From positions 1-64,000 of the forward strand of contig JAKEKT010000131.1 in the NCBI GenBank assembly GCA_021495925.1: a stretch of DNA of 64,000 nt, given 5' to 3'. Shown piece by piece: positions 1-11,378 of the stretch (its first letter is position 1; every line of letters starts with the position of its first letter). Source of the stretch: Diplodia intermedia (taxonomy: Eukaryota > Ascomycota > Dothideomycetes > Botryosphaeriales > Botryosphaeriaceae). The notes beneath the pieces were generated by a model. That model was not told where the DNA came from and ran no database searches. It saw only the letters and a program-made list of their open reading frames with translations. A program made the translations under genes and the position numbers.

Positions 1-1780
1 AGTAGCTCTTTATAAATAAGAACTTTAATTAAAGTTTAAAAGAGTTTTTACTCTCTAGTCTAATAAACCTCTTTAAAAATATTAGAATACTAGACTTTAA
101 CGCTCTTACTACTAAGATTATCTATAAATTCTTAATACTTATCGAAGATTTTCTTAGTCTTAGAACGTTATACTATAGATATAGCTTTATTAGCTAAATA
201 GTCGCGTAGATATAATTTTATTTAGATTTCTACGATTTCTTAGAGGTATATAGAGGCGAAGAGAATCGCTTTAATATTACTATTAAACTACGCTTAGTTA
301 AACTAGAGGTATTATTATATCTAGAGAAGAAAGAACTAGAGCTTTTTTCTATCTTTATTAAACTTCTTAGATAGGGCTATCTTAATCTTTATAGTAATTT
401 GTTAAGATTAGTACTTAATAAGTTAAGTATTTTAAATCTTTAGCTTCTTAATAAGTTATAAAAGTTTAGCTCTAGTAAGCTTCGTTTATTATACGGGCTA
501 AGTAGACTCTAAAACGTTTAAAATCTATTTCTTAGTTAGTTTAATATTTATTTACGATAGTTTCGACATCGTAAATTTCTAAACTTATTAGATAAGAGAA
601 TACGTTATCTAGTTATTCTTCTCTTATAAGAATAATAGTTAAAGTATAATAGCGGATCTCTACCTCTAAGAATTAAATATTAAGAGGGTAAAAATCTATT
701 AAAGAAGGTTTTTCTTAAGTAGATATAAGAAGAGAATTAGAAAATAAAGTAAGTATAATATAATTCTAAGTACTATATATACGAAGGCCTTATTACTAAT
801 AGAGTCTAAATTCTATTATTAAAGTTAACTATAAAGATTAAAGCTATCTAAGAAGTATAGTTTATATATATATAGAAAAGTTTAATAATCTAGTATATCG
901 CTCTATATACTTTATTACTCTTAGCGAGTTTTACTATAGAGCGAAGAAAGTAGAGTCGTTACTCTATATACTCTATAATAGCTTAAGCTATATAAAGTAA
1001 GAGCGAATAGAGTACCTTCTTAGCGTTACGTAGACTACGTAATCTATATAGATTCTTTTTATATAACGCGAAGGCCCTTTACTTCTTTTCTTATTCTAAT
1101 ATTTTCTAACTCTATAAAGACTATATTATAATAATATTCTAATATATTTTCTTATCTTTAGTAAAGAATAAGATAAAGATAGATTTATAGACTCTCTTCT
1201 CTATTATAGTAAATTCTTTATAGATTAAGTATTTCTCGCTTACTAAGATTCGAATATACGATCTAACTAATAGTACTTAATTAATTTAATAGTACTCTAG
1301 TCGATTTATTATATTAGTAAGATAGAAGGCTAGAGGGGCTACTATTATACTAATTAGCGCGCCCGGGCTTATAACTATTAGATAAAAAGCATAGCTAACT
1401 ATACTTAATATAGAACTTAGTAAACCTTTCTTATATTCTAATAGCTAACTACTAGCGCGCGTATTAAATTCTTAAATATAGCTAAGAGTATAGTAAATAT
1501 AAGAATATTTAACTCTAAACTAAACTAACTCTAAGTAGTAGTAAGTACTAAAAATATTAACTATTTTTAAAAATAAGTCTTTAGCTTTATTAGAGGGCTT
1601 ATTAATAGATTTTATCTTATTAATCTATTAATAGTATATATTATATATAGCGGTAGAGGCTACGGGCTATAGCGGCGAAGGCTATAGCTAGAACTATAAG
1701 CGTGCGGCGAACGCCTAGGCGTAGATAACGACCGAAAAAGATAACGGGCGAACGGTCTAGAGCATCTAGTAAGAGCCATC
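1..1780. mobile_element. RIP-degraded transposon remnant at the left window edge
   Basis: The stretch is strongly AT-rich, has almost no CpA or TpG dinucleotides and is full of TAA/TAG triplets, while CpG survives in short runs (for example around 1360-1370 and 1450-1460). This is the footprint of fungal repeat-induced point mutation. Reading the + strand through the stops around 240-900 gives long Leu/Lys/Arg-rich stretches, as expected for a decayed gag or pol region, but no motif is clear enough to name the family. The element runs off the left end of the window and fades into normal GC content between about 1640 and 1790. The RIP signature is seen; the transposon identity is inferred. Confidence 0.7.
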
Positions 1781-2720
1781 TCTAGCTTACTACCTATACT
1801 ACCGGCGACTCTCTTCCGGCGACTCTCTTATGCGCTATACTCCGGCTGGAGCAGTGAGCGGCTGTGAAGGCAATGGGCGTGCAGCAGGCAGAGGCAGTGA
1901 GCGGCGGCCAGCAACCTATGGGCCGAGGCAGCGAGGCAGCGGCCAAGGCAGCAAGCAACCCGCGGCGAGAGTCGTGGAGCGACCCGCAGGCGGAGGCGTC
2001 GTGCCTCCCTTGCTTGTTTGGGCGCTTATGGTCGACTAAGGCCACAGGTTTCCGCAGAAGGCTGTATGGGTATCCAGGATATTATGCAGCTAGACCAGGC
2101 CGCTGCCGCTGCGGCCACCAGCTTCTAGACCCTGGTCCACATACAATACGGAGACAACAGTTGCTCTTGGCCCGAACCGGCGTGGGCAAGAATTGTTGCC
2201 ATCCCCGGAGATGATGGCGTCGATATACGGATCCTCGAACCAGATGCTCCCTGTCCATGTATGGCGTAGGACGACGACGGCGCCCAAACCGCGCATGGTG
2301 TCCCCCTCGGCCTCTGCTCACGTGTTTGTGGCAGCGGCAGCCAAAGACCGTGGCGCCGCACGCCAGACGACGTCCCTAGCTGGCATGCGTCGTAATTAAG
2401 GTTAGTCTATTAAAGTTAGTTGTGCTAGTACGAGAGGGAGCGAAAGCACGGGCATCCGTGCTTCCCCGGTGGCGTTATCTAATAGGGGGATCGCCAACAT
2501 CACGGACTACCCAAGGTAGCAAATACCGATTTAATAAACTAATAAAGACCCAGACCTCCTCCTCGTCGAGTTAACAACAGCTTCTTAAATAACCTCCACT
2601 CGTTACCAAAAACATCCGTCCACTTTCGTTAAACAACCCACACTCGTTTCCGCTTTGAGCAACCACCACCACCAACACAACCACAACCACAGCAAACCTC
2701 GCCCCACTCGCGCCACCAAG
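1781..2720. other. Intergenic, no supported gene
   Basis: Base composition is normal here. The first half (about 1850-2010) is rich in GGCAG/GCGGC runs that open many overlapping frames without any recognisable protein. A minus-strand frame of 68 codons at 2090-2296 has no good start context and no family I recognise. The last 200 bases are the likely promoter and 5' leader of the secreted acidic protein. Confidence 0.5.
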
Positions 2721-3482
2721 ATGCAGACAAAGGCCCTCATCAAGCTCTTCCTCTTCCTCAGCGCGACCTCGCAGGCCTCGCCCCTCCACGGCGCCCGCGG
2801 CCGCAAGGACCTGGTGGCCGCCTCGGCCGACCTGAGCCCCGTGTCCGGGCTACCCATGACCAACAACAAGCCCGACGAGAAGGTCGCGGCCCGCGGCACC
2901 ACCGAGGACGTCTCGGTCGACCTGAGCCCCATCTCGAGGCTGCCCGTGGCCGGGCCCCCCGCCGGCGTCGCCCGCCGCCAGGACTACGGCGCCGCCCCGC
3001 CGTCGACGTCGACGACGACTGGCGACGTGCAGGGAGCGGATGCCCTCCCCTCGTACGGAGACGTGCAGGGACAGGACGGCGCAGACGATGGTGCGTCGGA
3101 TGGCGAGACCGGCGAGGCGGACTCCGACTACGGGTCCGACGACGATGACTCCGACTCCGACTCCGACGCCGGCTCGGACTGGGACGTGGAGTCGGTTTGG
3201 GACGCGGAGTCCGAGGCCGGCGACGATGAGGATGATGAGCAGGATGAGGGGGAGGAGGAGGAGGGTGGCGCCGAGGGCGCCGACGATCAGGAGAAGCCGG
3301 ACACGGTCCCCGTCGCTAGCGTGCCGAGCTATACCCCCGGCTCCATCTTCAGCCACCCCCATCTCGTGGGCGGCGGCCACGAGAAGAGCGCCGAGGGGGA
3401 GGCCGCGTCGGCGCCGTCGTATGGCGCTGAGCCTGGGAAGACCGAGAGCGCAGAGGGCGAGTCTGCGCCGTCGTACGCGTAG
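2721..3482 (+). CDS. Predicted secreted, highly acidic low-complexity protein
   Basis: Single-exon frame of 253 residues. I chose the ATG at 2721 (context CACCAAGATG) because it opens a classical signal peptide: MQTK, a Leu/Phe-rich core, then a small-residue cleavage region near residue 20. The mature part begins with two related segments carrying the motif DLSP(V/I)SxLP, followed by a possible dibasic processing site (ARRQ, near residue 95). The middle (about residues 130-200) is almost entirely Asp, Glu, Gly and Ser. A PSY motif recurs four times (LPSYG, VPSYT, APSYG, APSYA), the last at the C-terminus. No domain is recognised. It could be a wall-associated or effector-like protein, or a precursor cut by Kex2; the sequence does not decide. 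Confidence 0.6.
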   Translation: MQTKALIKLFLFLSATSQASPLHGARGRKDLVAASADLSPVSGLPMTNNKPDEKVAARGTTEDVSVDLSPISRLPVAGPPAGVARRQDYGAAPPSTSTTTGDVQGADALPSYGDVQGQDGADDGASDGETGEADSDYGSDDDDSDSDSDAGSDWDVESVWDAESEAGDDEDDEQDEGEEEEGGAEGADDQEKPDTVPVASVPSYTPGSIFSHPHLVGGGHEKSAEGEAASAPSYGAEPGKTESAEGESAPSYA

Positions 3483-5761
3483 GCGAGCGAAGTGATGGGA
3501 GGCAGTGATGGCTTTGTCGAATATTCCGGAAGAGCGGCCCGGTTGAAACCTTATGCCGTTTACCATCAGGCAGATCGCAGGGCAGCTTGGATAATGTATG
3601 ATTTATTATTTGCTTCCGAGTTCCATCTGCTCCATTCGGCATCCCTTTCACATCATAATAAAGTAACACTACGCCTCTACGTTGGGCACTTTAAGAGCAC
3701 TGTTCAAAGACGGCGCCGACGATTCTGAAGCGCAGATATTGACATCTCTGAGGGGGTTAGCACGCTGCCTTGTGTCCGCGCTTCTGGCTTCGCACAACAC
3801 GTGATACCTATTGCCCCATTGCCCCATTTCCCCATTGCGCAAGCGGCTCCTCCAGCGGCTCGGCGATCTCGACGCCTGAAGCCGCCCGGCCGCTTTTTTG
3901 CGAGCCATCCACTCGATTGGCACTAAGGCTGTAGCGCGTGGTCGACGATGATCAGTGGTACAGCACTCTGGGAGGCCGCCTCTGTGGCCTCCGTCATCAG
4001 GTGGCACAGCATGTGGGCGCGCATCATGTAGCCGGATATGATCAGCCTTGTCAATGTAATGAATTAAATTAAGTATCTAACAATTTCCCATAATTACCAC
4101 TTTACATAGCCTTGTAACCATCTGTTCAGGTCAGCCTCGTGCGCACGCAGTACGCGGCATCTGTTTACCTTAGTATGTCCTGTTTGGGTTAGCCCGGTTG
4201 GGCCGATCGGATGTAGCGCGGCTCTCCTTGACGGATGGTGTGTCTTTTGAGAGACTCAGTCGAAGGAGAGTTTGGGTAAAAGGTGCTTCTCTCTCCCCTT
4301 CCTGCATGAATCTTTCCATCGGCGTTGGAGTGCTCTGAGCGCTACGAGACACGCTTGCTGGGACCAGCATGTTGTCTTCTGGCGAATAAGACGGCGGGGT
4401 ATGCGCGTAGGCAGGCTCTGCAAGGCCAAGAGGAAGCCAAACAAGATAGCGTGGGGCGGATTAGTGGAAACAACAGGTGCTCCGTGAACTGTGGCGGGTA
4501 TCGTAAAGAGGCGGTCGCTGACCGATGTAACAAAGGGCCAGCCTTGGGGTGAAGAGAATGTGTCTCAGAAAGTTTAAAATAAAAACGGAAAATCGTTCTA
4601 ATTTTTCCTCTTTTATACTCGCAAAATGCCACCGCTTTCCTCGTAACAGCAAGGCAACAGCGGCTGCAACGATGCCCTTCGCCGGTTTGCACTAATTGGG
4701 TGAGCTGCCAGGGGCCAGGAGCTATTGCTCGCCGGTCGGCGCTGATTGGCGAATGGGGAGAGTTGGGGTCTTCGCCGGTCAGCCTTGATTGGTGGGCGGA
4801 CGGAGCTGGAGTATTGGCCGGTCAGCCCTGATTGGTGGGCGAAGGGAATCGGACAACACATGCTCCGTCCTTCTCCCATGCCACGGCAGACTTTCCCATT
4901 GTGATAGTAGTTTGGAACGATTGCATGTGAACTGGAATCCGGGTCTATACGGTAGTATCATGTGACCGCTCCTTGCTTTCCGTGTTCTTTCCCACTTACC
5001 GCCGACTCGCCCCGCTCAAGTGCGTGGGCTCTGATGCCTGCTGGTGCTACATATTCTGGGACGTCCCGTCGGGCAACTCCGGTGAGCCCATGTCTGGTTT
5101 CCCCCTTAGCAGAGTATGACTGACGCGCAAAGCTAGGCAGCGCTCAATATCGTCGGTGTGGAAATACGCAATGGTGCAATACGCAACTTTCGCCCTGCTG
5201 CGGAATGCAAAAACCCACATCAGATCCGCCTCACTCCCAAATTCGCAAGTGCGCACTTCCGTCTTATTGCACACTAACTGAAACTCTCAGGTGAACACAG
5301 TCCCTTTACGCTGCCCAAGCCTAAAACAATCTTGAACCAACCAATCATGCCTGCAACCCGCCCGTACCATCACTCACCCTCCACACCGCCCCATGGATAT
5401 AACAGTATGACTGGTGTGGCGCAGAAAGGTACTCAGCCGCTTTGCTCTCCTTGATCTCGGTGGCGATGCCCAAGTCAACCTCAGAGTCACGCTTCCAAGG
5501 GACGGACCCAGGTCCATCGTGGCCAGTCACTACTCACCGGAGCCTGCCAAGATACTTCGACCTTGGGGCTATGGGCTGGCTCAGACGTTCCAGGGCACCT
5601 TGGGCCATGGTTTTCAGTTGCCGTCAGCCTCAATAACAAACCTGAGGCTCACCACCCAGTACAACATAAATGGAGGGTTTGTACATCTTCGGCGGATCAC
5701 TCAACGACATCCACGTCTACCATCTACAGCACCGCCCTCTCAGCTATCAGAAATTCACGAC
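3483..5761. other. Intergenic, 2.3 kb, with a CCAAT-box repeat block
   Basis: No frame here has a credible start, codon pattern or recognisable protein. The only structure I see is the repeat block at 4681-4843, described separately. Bases after about 5400 are the likely promoter of the dioxygenase gene, which begins at 5762. Confidence 0.5.
4681..4843. repeat. Four imperfect repeats each carrying an inverted CCAAT box
   Basis: Four related units start at about 4681, 4731, 4774 and 4817 (spacing 50, 43 and 43). Each begins GCCGGT and contains ATTGG, the complement of CCAAT, about 12-17 bases later; the last two units share GCCGGTCAGCC and TTGATTGG/CTGATTGG followed by TGGGCG. A fifth ATTGG lies at 4813. 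In fungi CCAAT is bound by the HapB/C/E complex, so the block could be a regulatory array. Distance to the next gene start (5762) is about 900 bases. The repeats are seen; the function is inferred. Confidence 0.55.
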
Positions 5762-7099
5762 ATGAACATTCCAGAGCCTTGCCTTGTACCGGACTTCAGT
5801 CCTGAAGTTTTGGCCGGCAAGATCTTCTCGAGCGCCGAAGCTGCGAGGCCCGGAAGAGATCCGCTTCAAGGATTTCCTTCGCATCTCCACAATTCCGATC
5901 TCTGCTGGACCGGTCCCGACATTGAGCCCGGGCACTACTTGATTCAGTTCAGTGCCGAGGACATTGCGGCACTCGAAAACGCCATGGAGGGCTTCAAAAG
6001 TAATATACATTCATTCACCTTTGGAACCATATTTGATATTCTAACATAATACACCAGACCTGGAGCTGCCACTTTCGTCTTTGGACCCAACCGTTTTCTA
6101 CCTGCCCACCGAGATTGCTGCTCGCCTTCGTGTAGTGAGCAAAATCGTCCACAGCGGGATCGGTTTCGCCGTCCTCCGCGGCCTGGATCCCGAAAAGTAC
6201 AGCGAAGAAGAGAACGCCATCATTTATTGCGGGGTAGCAAGCCACATTGGAATCCAAAGGAGCGCAAACTCACGCGGCATGGCCATGGGTAAGGATTGAA
6301 CTGCCGGGGATATTATAACCACGAGCTAACCGGATGCAGTTCACATCCGCGACGCCACAAACGATGCGAGGCCCAAGAACATAGCAGATGGAGAGAAGCT
6401 CGCGCCGTCGAAGCGGAAAGGCGGGATGAGATTCCACGCAGACCGCATGTACGCCGACATGCTCAGTCTCTACATCAGGGGCCAGGCCGCAGTCGGGGGC
6501 GAGCAGTACATCGCCAGCTCCTGGACCATCTACAACAAGCTGATGCAGCGAGCCCCCGAGATCCTCCGCATCCTCGCCGGGGAGTGGAAATGGGCTCCCG
6601 AAGACAAGTACCTCCCTCACCCCGTTCCTGTCGCTGCCCGACCAGACACTGACAAATACCTGCAAGCTCTCTGCCGAGCACGCCGAACCGGATGCCCGCC
6701 CTGCTCCACCAAGACGGCCGCGTCATCCTGCAGCTCGTGTGGGCGCCGTTCGTCGCGAACCCGGGCCTCGCGACCCCCGCGCAGCGCCTCGCGCTGAACG
6801 CGGTGCAGCAGCTCGCCGAGGAGAACTGCATGCGGCTGGACCAGCAGCCGGGCGATATCCAGGTCATCAACAACCTCGCCATCCTGCACACGCGCTCCGC
6901 GTTTGCTGACTCGCCGTCGCGCAAGCGGCACCTGCTGCGCCTCGGGCTGCGCGACCCCGCCGAGGCGTGGAGGATGCCGCCGCGCTACGAGGAGCTGTTC
7001 CGGAAGGCGTTCCTGATTCCGACCGGTGAGCAGACGATCCCGGTGACGGATTTTGATGCCTGGGGTGAGACGACGACGGAGGACGCGAACCATGGGTAG
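5762..7099 (+). CDS. TauD/TfdA-like Fe(II)/2-oxoglutarate dioxygenase
   Basis: Four exons (5762-5999, 6058-6288, 6340-6607, 6667-7099) give 389 residues with no frame break. The introns have CTAAC, GCTAACC and CACTGAC branch-like signals. The iron site reads HxD in RFHADRMYADM and the distal His in ILHTRSAF, followed by the RKRHLLRL segment with the Arg that holds 2-oxoglutarate; HIRDATND and ASSWTIYN are typical of the fungal TauD-like family. These enzymes hydroxylate, desaturate or cleave small substrates using O2 and 2-oxoglutarate. It is the left-most gene of the PKS neighbourhood and runs toward the Zn2Cys6 regulator gene, so it is a candidate tailoring enzyme, though it could be an unrelated neighbour. 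Start chosen at the first ATG in frame that precedes conserved sequence. Confidence 0.85.
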
Positions 7100-7218
7100 C
7101 TTGCTGCCGCTCGGTGTGTGTACGATAGGGGTTGCGGGGAGCTTCCGAGTTCTTGTTTCTTACCTACTTTTTACGACCCTGTTCATTTCTCGGGGTTCGA
7201 CGAGCGTCTATTTATGGT

Positions 7219-9524
7219 TCAAACAGTCGTCGAATCCATTTGTCGTCCGCATCTTCGCTCGTTTCCTTGGATGTGTTGTTGGATCTCTCTGTCAGCCAGT
7301 CTGTTATAGATGTACTTAGCATTTGACTTCAATACCAGAATGGAAATATCCTTACTTCTTTCATCCAGCAAGCTCACTGCTCTCCTCAAATAAGAAACGG
7401 CGTGCTCGTCGAGGTTTCCCTGCTTCCTGACAGAGGCCATATCTTCTCTTGCTTTCTGAAACGGGAGGAACGCACGAAGGACATAGCGGAAATGGTAAAG
7501 CATGTTGCCCGCCGAGTTCTCCCACTCGTCGACCATCGAACTCACAACAAATCTGACATTTGTTTCTGTGCGCTTCCTGAACGGTCAGTAAGCACCCTGG
7601 CATCTTGGCTTACAAACTTACAGTCTGCTCCTGAGACTTCATGAACCCCACGGCCTGTCCGTGAATGTATTTCAGATGCCACATGATGACAAAATAAGCC
7701 AAGAAGATATCGTACCAAGGCTTCGGGTTCTTCTGAAACACGGCCTTCTTCAACTCCCCGACCAGCGCCCGCTCGTCGCGCTCCATCATCTTCAAAAACA
7801 CGACGTCCAGCTGATGGCATAGCGCCGGCGATATGGGCCTCCTGCCGCAGTAGCCGCGCTCGGCGTTGTCCACCTCGGGCGTCCCCAGCGTCTCGGCGCC
7901 GGTAATGCTGCCCCAGCCCTGACAGAAAGCCGCGGTCGAGCGGATGCGCAGCGCCAGGCGGACCATGGCGTTCTTCGGCGCGGCTCTGTACGCCTCGTCG
8001 AAGGTTGCGCGGGCGAGCGGGTCGGTGATGCTCTGCGCCATCCGCTGCTCGACGCCGGCGCGGTTGCGCTCGACCATGGCGTCGACGATCGAGCCGAGTG
8101 CGTCCTCGTCTGCGCATGCGAAGCGGGGCAGGTCGACCGTGGTGACTTTGCCGCCGACCTGCCAGTTCTCGGCTGTTATGTCGCCGGCGGATGGCAGGAA
8201 CTCGTGGCACGGCACCCGCAGGCCTTCGATCGGGCGCGAGATGTTGTCAGGGAGCGTCCAGCACATCTCGACCGTCCGTGGCCCGGACTCCAGGTTGGTC
8301 CAGAGGTATTTCCGGAAGGAGACTCGGACCTGGCCGAACTTTCCGTTTCCTTTGCGCGGCAAACTGTCAGCGCGAGACACGGACGGAGGGGGGAGTACAG
8401 CACTCACCATGACGCACTAGGATGGCATTTAGTATCTCTTGCCGTGAACAGGGTTGGAAGAAGAGACGGTGGGTTGTTTGGTAGTGGCGGCAGCTCTTGC
8501 AGGGCGTTCCCTCGTCGCACTTTGATACTGTGAATTAGCGCGTTGCTCGCCATCTCTTCCTGGAATCATATACCTTCTCCTTGTCCATGCGGCATCGGAC
8601 GCAGGCCCCGATCTTTCTGACTCGTTTTGCCTGTGCGCGGGACGCTTCGGTCCTGTCCGCCCTTTTTCGCTTTGTTGCCGATACATGACAGTTCCAGTCC
8701 TCGGTCATCGGTTCGGAAACCGGATACGAAGTTACACTCTCCACAAGAATTTCTGGTATCCCATTGGCACCCGTGGCCTGGGCATCCGGATTGTTGCTGG
8801 TGGGAAAGATCCGCTTGGGAACAATGCGTGCAAGTCTTCTACCAGCAGGACCCGTCTCAGCCTCGGGGCTTGGAACGACGACGAAACTATTGGGCGTGCT
8901 CCCTTCGCTAATCTCGATTGACCGCGATGCAGCCAGGCTTCCGTCGGGGGATACCATGTACCATGAAGAGGTGCCTTCCGGGGTGATGGCCAGGTTTCCG
9001 TTTCTTGATCGGTTTCCCTCTGGTGTGCTGCTCGGCGTGCCAGTTGGCGTGAGGTGGACGTAGTCGTCGAGACGGAAGCTGGGAACAGACGTTTGTCGGT
9101 CGGAAAACTGGCCTTCGTCGGAACCACCGCTCTGAGCAATGTCGCTCACGCTCTCGTCCACTTGAGATTGCACATTTTGAGGCATGAAGAGGCTCTTGCT
9201 TGAAGTCGCGGCATGGTTGTGATCGAAAGTGTGCAACTGACTACCGGGATCGTGCTCATACTGAAGGCCATTGTTAGGGAATGTATAGGGACTGTTGAAC
9301 GCCCAGTCCAGCTGTATCAGCGAATTGTCTTCCGTGAAAACTCCCAGCGGGTCAACTGTGGAGTAGCTTTCGATCAATGAGGTAGCCGCCTGTGTTCCTT
9401 GTCGGCCACCGAATGGAGCCGCCGACAGCTGCAAGAAAGCCTCGTTGGAGAGGCTATCGACGTCATCGATGAGATGGGACGGTGCATCATGGCCGGATGA
9501 GGAGAAGCCTTGTCGTGTACACAT
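7219..9524 (-). CDS. Zn(II)2Cys6 transcription factor with a central zinc cluster
   Basis: Four exons read on the minus strand (9524-8574, 8519-8408, 8349-7622, 7572-7219) join into 714 residues. The zinc cluster spans the first intron: GACVRCRMDKEK, then CDEGTPCKSC and a sixth Cys in FFQPC, giving spacing C-x2-C-x6-C-x5-C-x2-C-x13-C. It lies near residues 308-345, after a Ser/Thr/Pro-rich N-terminal region and a basic KRKRADR segment that could be a nuclear signal, unlike regulators with the cluster at the N-terminus. The C-terminal half (EWENSAGNMLYHFR and following) matches the helical region of this fungal class. Acceptors of introns 2 and 3 were chosen to keep frame and are the least certain points. 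It lies between the dioxygenase and the acetyltransferase and is the obvious candidate regulator of the PKS cluster. Confidence 0.8.
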
Positions 9525-10101
9525 GGCGGAAATGGCCGGTTTACAACACAAGTTCGTTACGAGTACGATGTTTGTTCATCGTCATAAATGCCAATGCGAG
9601 TCTGAGAGGGACGGCTTGCACGTACCCCGCTCAGAATAGCGAGGCTGTGCTGCCTGGAGCTGCCAGCACATCCGTGCATGATTCTTGGCGTATGCTGATT
9701 CGCGCAGGCACATTTTTGAGAAGATTAGTTGGATCAGCCTCAGCTTATCTGCAAGGGTTACCGGGAATGGCAACCCCACCTTCCGCGTCGTGCAACGCAC
9801 ATTCTTGGAGCTTCGCTGACTGGGTGCAGCTGGCTTGACCGGTCAAGCGAACGCAATGGAGCTTTCATTGGTCAGTTCAAATCAGCCGCAACGCATACTC
9901 ACTTGAACCCTTAACAACGGGGCGTAACGTCGTGCGGGGAGACAAATTGATGGCGTTGAGGTTGAACGCCGCTAAAAACTTAAGGAATGGTCTGCCGAAC
10001 GAGCAATGTTTGCCTGAGCCTTTCGCATCCGGAGATACTCATCAGCTTCTATAAAGACACTCAGACCTGCAATGCAATTCCCAGTAAGACTCACAATTGC
10101 A
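9525..10101. promoter_or_regulatory. Divergent promoter between regulator and acetyltransferase genes
   Basis: These 577 bases separate two genes transcribed away from each other and must hold both promoters. I see no clear TATA box or repeated operator. Confidence 0.5.
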
Positions 10102-11053
10102 ATGTCATTTCCACCTCTGCCCGAGAATCTTCGCTTCGCAAGACTCTCCGATCTGTCTCGCACTGGCATTGTCTCCACGGCGGCATTCTTCAATTCTCCC
10201 GTCTTCCATTACTTACGGCCCGAATACAAGGCTCATCTCCAAGACACGGTGGCTAGCTATCGGGCCAGCTGTGCGAAGGATATTCTGGATCCAGACACCG
10301 TTGTTGTCGTGGCTGAAGACATCTTCAAGCGAAATGAATCGGATTCGGTCTTCACTGAGTTGAAGCTTGCGTACCCTCCTCTGCATGAACAAAGTCCGAC
10401 ATACTCTTCGAAAACCGGGAAAGTGATCGTAGGAGTTGCTTCTCTTTCCCTGAAAGCAGTGCCGGCCCTCTCAGGTCAATTTTTGCCAGACGGTAAGGGA
10501 GTCCGATGCTGTTCAGGAAGAAAGATTGCGGCGATTGACAATTACCACAGGGAAAAACCCGGGAGGCTATTACCACGAGCCTGAAGATCTTGGTCGCGAT
10601 GAATGCTCCGACACATTCAGAAAATCGTTTGTGAGTCGGGAGGGAAGTGCAAAAGAAAAGTAAGTCTCACTTGCACCAAAGGGTATGATGAGTAATGACG
10701 ATTCTCAACCTCGTAGACTGTTTTACGGCAAAATGGAAATTACTTCTATAGCAGTGCATCCGGCTTACTGGCGGCGAGGAAATGGAAGAAGCATGGCTGA
10801 GTGGTTCATTGCGCTTGCTGATAGACATGAACGTGCCATTTGTATCTCTGCGGTACCAATGGGAGCCATGCTCGCTTCGCACCTCGACTTTCGGGAATGC
10901 GCTGTGGTCACTATTGATGGCTACGAGAAACATCCAAAACCAATCCATTTGTGGTTTGGGATTCGCTCAAAAGCCAACGGGATCCAGGGAAGGAAGCCTG
11001 GTGTCTCCTATCTGGTTTCAAACCAGCTTTGCAGAGATACCGTGTTCGCTTAG
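10102..11053 (+). CDS. GNAT-family N-acetyltransferase
   Basis: Three exons (10102-10492, 10551-10659, 10717-11053) give 278 residues. The start MSFPPLPENLRFARLSDLS has the usual opening of fungal GNAT proteins (first strand, then RTG-I-V-xxAF). After the second intron the acetyl-CoA site appears: MEITSIAVHPAYWRRGNGRSM, matching beta-4 followed by the R/Q-x-x-G-x-G/A loop, then helix alpha-3. The residues before the third exon (a GGYYHEPEDLGRDE segment) are specific to fungal members. These enzymes transfer acetyl from acetyl-CoA to an amine, in the cytosol. It is divergent from the regulator and convergent with the PKS, only 325 bases from its stop codon. A role in modifying the polyketide is possible but polyketides need an amine for this; it may be a neighbour only. 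Confidence 0.8.
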
Positions 11054-11378
11054 CGATGCAGTGCATTCAGATCATAGCCGGCACATGTACAGCATAGCTA
11101 TTCCATACGTCATAAACGTCTCCACCTAAGAAGAGACTGCTCTTTACAAAAGCTTCACCACACCAGCGTGCTGCCTACTAATTCATCCTCCCATACACCA
11201 AAGTATGAGGAACAAGGTGGACTCTTGAGAAATCCGATTGCATTTTCTTGTTCGTTTCTAGTTCTCCTCCTGCCATCAGCAGTCTCGGAGCATGGCTACA
11301 ATAGCGAAAAACATGCTGTGTGTTGTCGGCATATGGAAGTAGCAAGTGGCTGTCCACCACGCCGCCTTCCTCACCCCA
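11054..11378. other. Short convergent intergenic region
   Basis: Holds the 3' ends of the acetyltransferase (+) and the PKS (-). I see no gene or strong hairpin. Confidence 0.5.

Noticed and set aside
2427..2440. TAGTACGAGAGG matches the sarcin-ricin loop of large-subunit rRNA
   Set aside because: Only about 12 bases match; the following sequence does not resemble 25S rRNA, so it is chance.
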